Shown piece by piece: positions 41,208-48,006 of a DNA stretch of 48,006 nucleotides. This DNA comes from Mesorhizobium sp. L2C084A000. Its GTDB lineage: Bacteria > Pseudomonadota > Alphaproteobacteria > Rhizobiales > Rhizobiaceae. Both the position numbers and the translations under genes were made by a program. The stretch covers positions 275,023 through 323,028 of the forward strand of contig NZ_AYWX01000004.1 of NCBI RefSeq assembly GCF_000502875.1, read 5' to 3'. How positions within the stretch are numbered: the first letter of the stretch is position 1; every line of letters begins with the position of its first letter. The notes beneath the pieces were generated by a model. The model ran no database searches. It was not told the DNA's origin and was given only the letters and a program-made list of their open reading frames with translations.

Positions 41208-43193
41208 TCAACGTTCGCAGCTGACGGCTGGGGTTCGGAGCGGCAAGATCATCTTGCAGCAAGGGTAGTAGCCACCCTTGTCCTTGTCGGACTTCCTGTA
41301 GAAGCAAAGTCCAACATCCACTCTGTCGCCCGGATAGTGGCCGGTAATGTCGATCGTGTAAGGCTGGCCGGGCGCATGCGACTGGGATGATGTCACCCCG
41401 ACGCCTGGCGTCCTGGACTTTGTCTCATTCGAAGGTTGGGCCTTTATCGAATCGCCGCCGAAGCCGGCACGGTCATGGAGATAGAGATCGGCCTGGAGGC
41501 CGCGAGGCGTACAGTAATACCTGATATCCTCGACATCGATGCACGGAGGCAGATTGCCGGGCGGTGGGAAGTCCGGCGGGTAGAAGGGGGGCAGGTAGCC
41601 GCCCGGGATTTCTTCATAATAGCCGGCGCGGCCCTCGCAAGGATGCCAGACGGCAACGTCGCCGACATGACCCTCGACCTCCGGGTCTTCGAAATAGCCG
41701 TCGAAGTCGACGAACCAGGAGCCGAAGGGCGGCACATTGGCCGGCTTGACCAGCTCTTTCGGCGTGATCTGCACGCCGTGCACGGCCAGCGGCCCGCCGG
41801 CGGCGAGCTGCTCGGCGAGAGCCGGATCGTCGCGCAGCTTGTCGCCGGTGTTGACCAGCGTCTGCGTGCAGACCGAGGTGTCGAGATTGCCGTCGGAATC
41901 ATAGCCATACTGCAGGTCGAGACCGCCGGCCGACTGCCGGTTGCCCTGCGGGAAGCCGACCGCATATTCCTGCGGCACTTCGACCCAGACCGATTCCGTT
42001 TCCGGATCGTCCGGGTTCTCTCTGAAGTAGCGGATGACCTCGCCCTTGCCGGAATCGGCGAACTGGCTGTAATCGTAGCGGTTCTCGACCGGGCCGCGCT
42101 GGGCCAGGTACATGAAGCCGGTGTTGTCGAAGGCGATGTCGGTGACGGCGTAGTCCTTTTCGGCCTTGACCGTCAGCTCCCAGCGCGGGTCGCCGGCAAA
42201 ACTGCCGTCGCGGGCAATGCCCACCGACCAGATTTCCGACTTTTCGCCGACCGAGTAGTAGAGCCGGCCGCCATGGTAGGAGACGCCCCAGACGCGGCGC
42301 TCGTCCTGCGTGTAGCCCCAGCTGTCGGGGTCTTCGCTGTCGAAGGCGGCGCCCTGTATGTCCATCACCGAACCATCGTCGGCGATCGGAGCTAGCCCAT
42401 GCGCCGGGCGCCCGGCAACGCCGTGGTCGAAGCTGTCGATCAGCGCGCCGGTGGCGTCGATGCGATGGACTAGGCCGGTATCGAGGTCGGAGGCGAAGAA
42501 CTGGCGGTGAGTGGCGTCAAAAGTGAGATTGCCGATGCCGGGACCGCTGTTGGTGTCGATGTCGGCGAATTTGGAGACCTGGCCGGTGATGCCGTCGATC
42601 TTCCAGATGGTGCCCGGCCCGCCACCGTTTTCGGTGCCGAACTGGCCGTCCATGAAGGTGGCGCCGGCCGCGCCGCGGCGCTGCCGCTCGGGGCGGCCGT
42701 CATCGTCGGCGTCCAGGGTGACGATGCGGATGCCGTGCAGCGAGGTGGCGCCGGCATAGAGATTGGGAATGCCCGATGGAACGCCGTCGCGCACGCCGTC
42801 ATCATAGGTGACGCCGAACACCTGGCCGATCTGCTCCGCCGTCACCTCGAGGGGCGGCGGGGTGTTGACCAGTTGCCCGGAGGCCGGGCCGCCCAGATGC
42901 GAGACGTCGAACACGCGCAAGGTGGCGCGCGTGGTGTCGATGAAGGTTTCGTCGACCGGATCGACGCCGGGCGGCAGGCCCCCTTTTTCGGAATCAGGAG
43001 GGTCGAAATTGGGAATGATGGTGCCGGAAAATCCGGTCACCGCCATCGAACCGGGATAGATGATCCGGGTTTCCTGCGCCTGCGCGGCGCCCAGCCACAG
43101 GCCGAGTGCCAGCGCCAGCAACCCGCCTGGATGCACAGCGCGGCGCAAGCCGCCATCAAGAGACGACACGAACGAGCCGCGGATGCGAGACAT
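41208..43193 (-). CDS. Secreted propeller-like protein with C-terminal Cys module
   Basis: This 661-aa protein of unknown function has a long signal peptide (hydrophobic core [15 protein letters not shown], cut after AQAQ) followed by a body of repeated short beta-motifs ([72 protein letters not shown]) that look like propeller blades. [10 protein letters not shown] loop may bind calcium. Residues 551-661 form a Cys-bracketed module that also occurs in the next gene. The start at ATG 43193 has GGGGGG 7 bases before it. The frame stays open further upstream, including ATG 43442 with AAGGAAG, but that would put 83 residues before the signal. It is 10-73 bases from the next gene, so the two form an operon. 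Confidence 0.78.
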   Translation of the reverse strand: MSRIRGSFVSSLDGGLRRAVHPGGLLALALGLWLGAAQAQETRIIYPGSMAVTGFSGTIIPNFDPPDSEKGGLPPGVDPVDETFIDTTRATLRVFDVSHLGGPASGQLVNTPPPLEVTAEQIGQVFGVTYDDGVRDGVPSGIPNLYAGATSLHGIRIVTLDADDDGRPERQRRGAAGATFMDGQFGTENGGGPGTIWKIDGITGQVSKFADIDTNSGPGIGNLTFDATHRQFFASDLDTGLVHRIDATGALIDSFDHGVAGRPAHGLAPIADDGSVMDIQGAAFDSEDPDSWGYTQDERRVWGVSYHGGRLYYSVGEKSEIWSVGIARDGSFAGDPRWELTVKAEKDYAVTDIAFDNTGFMYLAQRGPVENRYDYSQFADSGKGEVIRYFRENPDDPETESVWVEVPQEYAVGFPQGNRQSAGGLDLQYGYDSDGNLDTSVCTQTLVNTGDKLRDDPALAEQLAAGGPLAVHGVQITPKELVKPANVPPFGSWFVDFDGYFEDPEVEGHVGDVAVWHPCEGRAGYYEEIPGGYLPPFYPPDFPPPGNLPPCIDVEDIRYYCTPRGLQADLYLHDRAGFGGDSIKAQPSNETKSRTPGVGVTSSQSHAPGQPYTIDITGHYPGDRVDVGLCFYRKSDKDKGGYYPCCKMILPLRTPAVSCER

Positions 43194-43532
43194 GACACTA
43201 CCCCCCGTAGTCGACGGGAGAACGTCGGGTCTGGCCGCGCAAATCAGGGCAAGGCGCGGCGGTCCGGCTCGTTCTTCCCTGATCGAATTGTCTGCTTTCC
43301 TCAAAATCACGATACGCCTGCTCTTACGCAGGGTCAACGGAATCAGCGGGAAGCCCAGCGCATCGACCTCGTCCCGAAGGCGTTGGTCGCGCCGAGCTCC
43401 TGTTGTTCCCGGAGACCGCAGAGCCTCTGGGTTATTGGTCATGGGGGCTTCCTTTCCGGGCCGCACCATGCGGCACCTGGAGATCAGTCGCGGGCGGAGG
43501 TGGAAAGGTTCATGGAAGCCTTGCGCAGAATG

Positions 43533-43562
43533 CTTGCGCGCGATGCCGCCTGTTCTTATATA
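43533..43562 (+). promoter_or_regulatory. Candidate RpoH (heat-shock) promoter of dnaK
   Basis: CTTGCG at 43533-43538 and CTTATATA at 43555-43562 are separated by 16 bases. They resemble the alphaproteobacterial RpoH -35 (CTTG) and -10 (CCTATAT-like) elements. Transcription would start near 43568, giving a dnaK leader of about 115 bases. The rest of the 489-base gap 43194-43532 shows no gene or other clear signal. Confidence 0.55.
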
Positions 43563-43682
43563 CGCGCCAAGCCGTTCGGCGCCGGAATGCCGGTTGCCGG
43601 AACGGGATTTCTTGTGAACAGGGGCTTTCGTCGGAACGCCTGTACGGGTCCTGAGAGCCTGCTTAGCGGAGAGACTAGAAAA

Positions 43683-45599
43683 ATGGCAAAAGTAATCGGT
43701 ATCGATCTCGGCACCACCAACTCCTGCATCGCCATCATGGATGGCAAGGAGCCGAAGGTAATCGAGAATGCGGAAGGCGCGCGCACGACGCCTTCCATCG
43801 TCGCCATCTCGGGCGACGACGAACGTCTGGTCGGCCAGCCGGCCAAGCGCCAGGCGGTCACCAATCCTGAAAACACCATCTTCGCGGTCAAGCGCCTGAT
43901 CGGCCGCCGCTATGACGATCCGGTGACGGAGAAGGACAAGAAGCTTGTCCCCTACAAGATCGTCAAGGGCGACAATGGCGATGCCTGGGTCGAGGCCGGC
44001 GGCAGGAAGCAGTCGCCCTCGCAGATTTCGGCCATGATCCTGCAGAAGATGAAGGAGACGGCGGAAGCCTATCTCGGCGAAAAGGTCGAGAAGGCGGTCA
44101 TCACCGTTCCAGCCTATTTCAACGACGCCCAGCGCCAGGCGACCAAGGACGCCGGCAAGATCGCCGGCCTCGAAGTGCTGCGCATCATCAACGAGCCGAC
44201 CGCGGCAGCGCTTGCCTATGGCCTCGACAAGAAGGAAGGCAAGACCATTGCCGTCTATGACCTTGGCGGCGGCACGTTCGATATTTCGGTGCTCGAAATC
44301 GGCGACGGCGTGTTCGAGGTCAAGTCGACCAATGGCGACACCTTCCTCGGCGGCGAGGATTTCGACATGCGCCTGGTCGAATACCTGGCGGCCGAGTTCA
44401 AGAAGGAACAGGGTATCGACCTGAAGAACGACAAGCTTGCCCTGCAGCGCCTCAAGGAGGCGGCTGAAAAGGCCAAGATCGAGCTGTCGTCGACCACCCA
44501 GACCGAGATCAACCTGCCCTTCATCACCGCCGACGCGACCGGGCCGAAGCACCTGACGCTGAAGCTGACGCGCGCCAAGTTCGAGCAGCTGGTCGACGAC
44601 CTGGTCCAGCGCACGATTGCCCCTTGCAAGGCGGCGCTCAAGGATGCCGGCCTGAAGGCCGGCGAGATCGACGAAGTCGTCCTGGTCGGCGGCATGACCC
44701 GCATGCCCAAGATCCAGGAGATCGTGAAGCAGTTCTTCGGCAAGGAGCCGCACAAGGGCGTCAATCCGGATGAAGTCGTTGCTCTCGGCGCCGCCATCCA
44801 GGCCGGCGTGCTGCAGGGCGACGTCAAGGACGTGCTGTTGCTCGACGTGACGCCGCTGTCGCTCGGCATCGAGACGCTGGGTGGCGTGTTCACCCGCCTG
44901 ATCGAGCGCAACACGACGATCCCGACCAAGAAGAGTCAGGTGTTCTCGACGGCCGAGGACTCACAGTCGGCCGTGACCATCCGGGTCTTCCAGGGTGAGC
45001 GTGAAATGGCCGCCGACAACAAGGCGCTCGGCCAGTTCGACCTGGTCGGCATTCCGCCGGCGCCGCGCGGCGTGCCGCAGATCGAGGTCACCTTCGATAT
45101 CGACGCCAACGGCATCGTCAACGTTTCGGCCAAGGACAAGGGCACCGGCAAGGAGCACCAGATCCGCATCCAGGCATCGGGCGGTCTTTCGGACGCCGAC
45201 ATCGAGAAGATGGTCAAGGACGCCGAGGCCAATGCCGAGACCGACAAGAAGCGGCGTGCGCTGGTCGAGGCCCGCAACCAGGCCGAAGCGCTGCTGCATT
45301 CCTCGGAGAAGTCACTGAAGGAATATGGCGACAAGGTTTCGGAAGGCGAGCGCACGGCGATCTCCGACGCGATCGCGGCGCTTAAGACCGCGACCGAAGG
45401 CGACGACCCGGCCGACATCGAAGCCAAGAGCCAGGCGCTTGCCGAGGCTTCGATGAAGCTTGGCCAGGCCATGTACGAGGCTTCGCAGAAGGAAGCGGCG
45501 GAAGCCGACGCCAAGGCGGACGCCGCCAAGGACAGTGACGTTGTGGACGCCGATTTCGAGGAAATCGACGAGGACGACGACAAGAAGAAGTCGGCCTGA
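43683..45599 (+). CDS. dnaK: Chaperone DnaK (Hsp70)
   Basis: This 638-aa Hsp70 has the three ATPase signatures: [13 protein letters not shown] at the start, [14 protein letters not shown] near residue 195 and [15 protein letters not shown] near 335. The [11 protein letters not shown] nucleotide motif, the linker [15 protein letters not shown], the substrate-binding domain and an acidic C-terminal tail (EEIDEDDD) are also present. It folds and protects proteins together with DnaJ, encoded 211 bases downstream, and GrpE, which is not in the window. ATG 43683 begins the usual [10 protein letters not shown]. The open frame that extends upstream to 42507 is antisense to the secreted-protein gene and is not coding. 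Confidence 0.98.
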   Translation: MAKVIGIDLGTTNSCIAIMDGKEPKVIENAEGARTTPSIVAISGDDERLVGQPAKRQAVTNPENTIFAVKRLIGRRYDDPVTEKDKKLVPYKIVKGDNGDAWVEAGGRKQSPSQISAMILQKMKETAEAYLGEKVEKAVITVPAYFNDAQRQATKDAGKIAGLEVLRIINEPTAAALAYGLDKKEGKTIAVYDLGGGTFDISVLEIGDGVFEVKSTNGDTFLGGEDFDMRLVEYLAAEFKKEQGIDLKNDKLALQRLKEAAEKAKIELSSTTQTEINLPFITADATGPKHLTLKLTRAKFEQLVDDLVQRTIAPCKAALKDAGLKAGEIDEVVLVGGMTRMPKIQEIVKQFFGKEPHKGVNPDEVVALGAAIQAGVLQGDVKDVLLLDVTPLSLGIETLGGVFTRLIERNTTIPTKKSQVFSTAEDSQSAVTIRVFQGEREMAADNKALGQFDLVGIPPAPRGVPQIEVTFDIDANGIVNVSAKDKGTGKEHQIRIQASGGLSDADIEKMVKDAEANAETDKKRRALVEARNQAEALLHSSEKSLKEYGDKVSEGERTAISDAIAALKTATEGDDPADIEAKSQALAEASMKLGQAMYEASQKEAAEADAKADAAKDSDVVDADFEEIDEDDDKKKSA

Positions 45600-45623
45600 A
45601 CCGTTTGACGGCAAGATAAAGCG

Positions 45624-45650
45624 AAAAGCCCGGCGAAGGCCGGGCTTTTT
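45624..45650 (+). terminator. Rho-independent terminator after dnaK
   Basis: AAAAGCCCGGC (45624-45634) and GCCGGGCTTTT (45639-45649) form an 11-bp stem with loop GAAG, followed by T. It lies 24 bases after the dnaK stop, so dnaJ needs partial read-through or its own promoter in 45651-45810, where I see no clear one. Confidence 0.92.
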
Positions 45651-45810
45651 GCAACCCCTTGCAGAAAAACAGCGGGCCTTGCTGAAAAAATGCAGGCAAA
45701 GCCGCGTCGACACTGGCATCCCCCTTCCATCGCACCTAAATCGAAGCGTCAGTGCCGGCAAGAGACGCAACAATGCTTCAAGACGTTGAGCATCCGGACA
45801 GCGGGAAAAA

Positions 45811-46941
45811 ATGAAAGCTGATTTCTACGAGACGCTGGGCGTCCAAAAAGGCGCCGACGAGAAGGAGCTCAAGAGCGCTTTTCGCAAGCTCGCGATGCAG
45901 TTCCATCCCGACCGCAACCCCGGCGATCATTCCTGCGAGCACAAGTTCAAGGAAATCAACGAAGCCTACGAGACGCTGAAAGACCCGCAGAAGCGCGCGG
46001 CCTATGACCGCTTCGGCCACGCCGCCTTCGAACAGGGCGGCATGAATGGCGGCGCGCAAGGTTTCGGCGCCGGCGGTTTCGCCGATATCTTCGAGGACAT
46101 TTTCGGCGACATGATGGGCGGGCGCCAGCGCCGCTCGTCGGGCGGCCGCGAGCGCGGCGCCGACCTGCGTTATAACATGGAAATCACCCTGGAAGAGGCT
46201 TTTGCCGGCAAGACCGCGCAGATCCGGGTGCCGGCGTCGATCTCCTGCTCCGAATGTTCGGGCAGCGGCGCCAAGCCCGGCACCCAGCCCGTCACCTGCT
46301 CGATGTGCAACGGCCACGGCAAGGTGCGCGCCACGCAAGGGTTCTTTTCGATCGAGCGGACCTGCCCGCAATGCCAGGGGCGCGGCCAGACGATCAAGGA
46401 TCCGTGCCCGAAATGCGCCGGCCAGGGCCGCGTCACCGAGGAGCGTTCGCTGTCGGTCAACATCCCGGCCGGCATCGAGGACGGCACCCGCATCCGCCTT
46501 GCCAATGAGGGCGAAGCCGGCCTGCGCGGCGGGCCCTCGGGCGACCTCTATATTTTCCTGGCGGTCAAACCGCACGAGTTCTTTCAGCGCGACGGCGCCG
46601 ATCTCTATTGCAAGGTGCCGATCTCGATGACCACGGCCGCCCTTGGCGGCTCCTTCGAGGTGACGACGCTGGACGGGACGCAGACCAAGGTCAAGGTGAC
46701 CGAAGGCACGCAGAACGGGCGCCAGTTCCGCCTCAAGGGCAAGGGCATGCCTGTGCTGCGCCAGCCCAATATCGGCGACCTCTACATCCAGACCGCGGTC
46801 GAGACGCCGCAGAACCTCACCCGCCGCCAGCGCGAACTGCTGGAGGAGTTCGAACAGCTCTCCTCGCAGGACAATTCGCCACAATCGAGCGGCTTTTTCG
46901 CCCGCATGAAGGATTTCTTCGAGTCGTTCGGCGAACGTTGA
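45811..46941 (+). CDS. dnaJ: Chaperone DnaJ (Hsp40)
   Basis: This 376-aa type I Hsp40 has a J domain (1-70) with HPD at 32-34, a Gly/Phe-rich linker (about 75-115: [20 protein letters not shown]), and a zinc domain with four CxxCxGxG-type motifs ([32 protein letters not shown]). The peptide-binding C-terminal domains follow ([22 protein letters not shown]). It stimulates the DnaK ATPase and delivers clients. Full length. It lies on the same strand as dnaK, beyond the dnaK terminator. Confidence 0.98.
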   Translation: MKADFYETLGVQKGADEKELKSAFRKLAMQFHPDRNPGDHSCEHKFKEINEAYETLKDPQKRAAYDRFGHAAFEQGGMNGGAQGFGAGGFADIFEDIFGDMMGGRQRRSSGGRERGADLRYNMEITLEEAFAGKTAQIRVPASISCSECSGSGAKPGTQPVTCSMCNGHGKVRATQGFFSIERTCPQCQGRGQTIKDPCPKCAGQGRVTEERSLSVNIPAGIEDGTRIRLANEGEAGLRGGPSGDLYIFLAVKPHEFFQRDGADLYCKVPISMTTAALGGSFEVTTLDGTQTKVKVTEGTQNGRQFRLKGKGMPVLRQPNIGDLYIQTAVETPQNLTRRQRELLEEFEQLSSQDNSPQSSGFFARMKDFFESFGER

Positions 46942-47000
46942 TGCACTTTGGCCCGCCTAAGCCGATTTGCAACGCGTAAATCCTTGAATCTCGTCACCCC

Positions 47001-47029
47001 TTGAGACGCGACGAAAATTATCTTATCCA
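47001..47029 (+). promoter_or_regulatory. Possible pmtA promoter
   Basis: TTGAGA (47001-47006) and TATCCA (47024-47029) with a 17-base spacer resemble a sigma-70 promoter. The start point would be near 47036, giving a leader of about 70 bases before pmtA. The -10 match is only partial. Confidence 0.35.
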
Positions 47030-47055
47030 CGACATGCGTCCGGCCGCGCCTTGCC

Positions 47056-47074
47056 TAGCACCGCTCAGGTGCTA
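47056..47074 (+). other. Stem-loop in the pmtA leader
   Basis: TAGCACC and GGTGCTA form a perfect 7-bp stem with loop GCTCA. It lies 21 bases before the GAGGAG ribosome binding site of pmtA and could be an operator dyad or an RNA structure. Confidence 0.4.
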
Positions 47075-47107
47075 AGTAACTTGCGGGGAGCGCTGAGGAG
47101 AGCTTGC

Positions 47108-47713
47108 ATGACACGTGGCCCTGGACTGCGGAAGGCGCTTGTCGAAAAGTTCGACGACGAACTCAAATTCTTCAAGGGCTGGATCGACAAGCCGAAGGCG
47201 GTTGGTTCGATCGTGCCGACCAGTTCGGTCACCGCGCGCAAGATGGCCTCGATCGTCAATCCTAAATCCGGCCTGCCGGTGCTTGAGGTCGGTCCCGGTA
47301 CCGGCGTAATCACCCGCGCTATCCTGGCCCAGGGCGTGCGGCCCGAAAACCTCTACGCGGTCGAGTATTCCGCGGATTTCGTTCGTCATCTGCGGCGGCT
47401 TTATCCCGGCGTCAACGTCATCGAGGGCGACGCCTTCAACCTCAACGCCACGCTTGGCGACAAGAGCGGGATGATCTTCGATTCCGTCGTTTCCGGCGTG
47501 CCGCTGCTCAACTTCCCGGTCGCCCAGCGCATTGCCTATATCGAAAGCCTGCTCGACCGCATCCCGGCCGGACGGCCGATCGTGCAGTTGACCTACGGCC
47601 CGATGTCGCCGATCCCGGCCGGCCGTGGCAATTATACGGTCAAGCATTTCGATTTCATCCTCCGCAACATCCCGCCGACCCAGCTGTGGATCTACCGCCG
47701 CGAAGCGCATTAA
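47108..47713 (+). CDS. pmtA: Phospholipid N-methyltransferase PmtA
   Basis: This 201-aa SAM-dependent methyltransferase of the Sinorhizobium/Rhodobacter PmtA type methylates phosphatidylethanolamine three times to phosphatidylcholine at the inner membrane. The SAM motif I is VLEVGPGTGVITRAIL, and acidic residues follow in YAVEYSADF and VIEGDAFNL. The N-terminal FFKGWIDKPKAVGSIVPTS stretch and the YGPMSPIP segment are typical of the family, and the length agrees with the known 200-aa enzymes. GAGGAG lies 7 bases before ATG 47108, which decides this start over the open frame from 47051. Phosphatidylcholine synthesis by this route is common in rhizobia. Confidence 0.93.
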   Translation: MTRGPGLRKALVEKFDDELKFFKGWIDKPKAVGSIVPTSSVTARKMASIVNPKSGLPVLEVGPGTGVITRAILAQGVRPENLYAVEYSADFVRHLRRLYPGVNVIEGDAFNLNATLGDKSGMIFDSVVSGVPLLNFPVAQRIAYIESLLDRIPAGRPIVQLTYGPMSPIPAGRGNYTVKHFDFILRNIPPTQLWIYRREAH

Positions 47714-47786
47714 TTTCTCGGCGCAGGGTTGTTCGCGGATCGCCAGTGCTCACCGCATACCTTGGCGATGGCGGGAACGTCCCTCG

Positions 47787-47974
47787 CTTCGTCATCCACG
47801 GGCGGAGCAAGGAGCGCAGCGACGCAGCGCAGACCCGAGGATCCATGCCGCGACTTCAAAGCGTCGCTACGATGAAGAGTTCTGCTCCGCTGCATTCCTC
47901 GGCCAAGGTCACGGCATGGATCCTCGGGGCTCCGCGACGGAGCTTCGCTCCTGCTCCGCCCGTGGATGACGAAG
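47787..47974. repeat. 188-bp imperfect palindrome at the window end
   Basis: The left arm starts CTTCGTCATCCACGGGCGGA and goes on through GGAGCG to CCCGAGGATCCATGCCG (about 47787-47851). The right arm (about 47909-47974) gives the same in reverse complement. The arms of about 65 bp have small internal differences. It looks like a dispersed rhizobial palindromic element and follows pmtA by 73 bases. The rest of 47714-48006 holds nothing else I can name. Confidence 0.85.
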
Positions 47975-48006
47975 GTGGGGAGGCTTCGGCCAATCTCCAG
48001 CGTGCA

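Noticed and set aside
42507..43682. Upstream extension of the dnaK frame by about 390 codons
   Set aside because: It is antisense to the secreted-protein gene. Real DnaK begins [10 protein letters not shown] at 43683.
43443..44753. Extension of the 661-aa protein's frame across dnaK
   Set aside because: Antisense to dnaK. The signal peptide fixes the start near 43193.

Overview
The window reads as chromosomal DNA of a high-GC alphaproteobacterium of the rhizobial kind, most like Mesorhizobium or a close Phyllobacteriaceae relative. This is inference from gene content (phospholipid N-methyltransferase PmtA beside dnaKJ, a rhizobial-type MatB, many CUT1-style ABC genes, a homoprotocatechuate meta-cleavage cluster) and from several families of GC-rich palindromic intergenic repeats. 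There is no tRNA, rRNA, CRISPR array, integrase or transposase that I can see. The first 20 bases are Illumina adapter, so the window begins at an assembly end and its first gene is cut.

Layout. 21-2652 (+): tail of a class III aminotransferase, then an overlapping pair, an AGXT2L-like PLP enzyme and an APH-fold small-molecule kinase, resembling a kinase/phospho-lyase route for amino alcohols. 2683-7902: homoprotocatechuate meta-cleavage operon hpaF-E-D-G-H (-) with divergent hpaR (+) and a near-perfect 20-bp operator between them. 7991-13918 (-): hyuA-hyuB, an orphan polar amino acid binding protein and a GcvT-like folate enzyme, with a terminator directly before the last gene. 14139-20677 (+): fpr, deoC with an ALDH16-type tandem aldehyde dehydrogenase, then a DHRS6-like SDR and a fumarylacetoacetase-fold hydrolase that fit the end of a non-phosphorylated 6-deoxyhexose pathway.

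20951-31622 is an amino-sugar divergon. On the minus strand lie a MurQ-like etherase, a CUT1 ABC importer (binding protein, two permeases, ATPase) and a Gfo/Idh/MocA oxidoreductase. On the plus strand lie a BadF/BcrA-type amino-sugar kinase, a HutC-type GntR regulator, a GlmS-like deaminase (NagB-II type) and NagA, with start codons overlapping stops. Both promoters carry TGGTAT repeats exactly 11 bp apart just before the ribosome binding site. Together these genes could make a PTS-independent GlcNAc/MurNAc salvage system: import, 6-phosphorylation, ether cleavage, deacetylation, deamination to fructose-6-P.

31656-37237: a YddA/SbmA-type ABC exporter (+), matB with an upstream FadR-type GntR regulator (-), and rpe (-). 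37454-43193 (-): two large secreted proteins in one operon. One is 661 aa and propeller-like. The other is about 1226 aa, with DUF11-like domains and six 35-41-aa Cys-rich repeats. They share a previously unnamed (to me) Cys-bracketed module of about 110 aa, which I consider the most novel signal here. 43683-47713 (+): dnaK with an RpoH-like promoter, dnaJ and pmtA. The window ends in a 188-bp imperfect palindrome.
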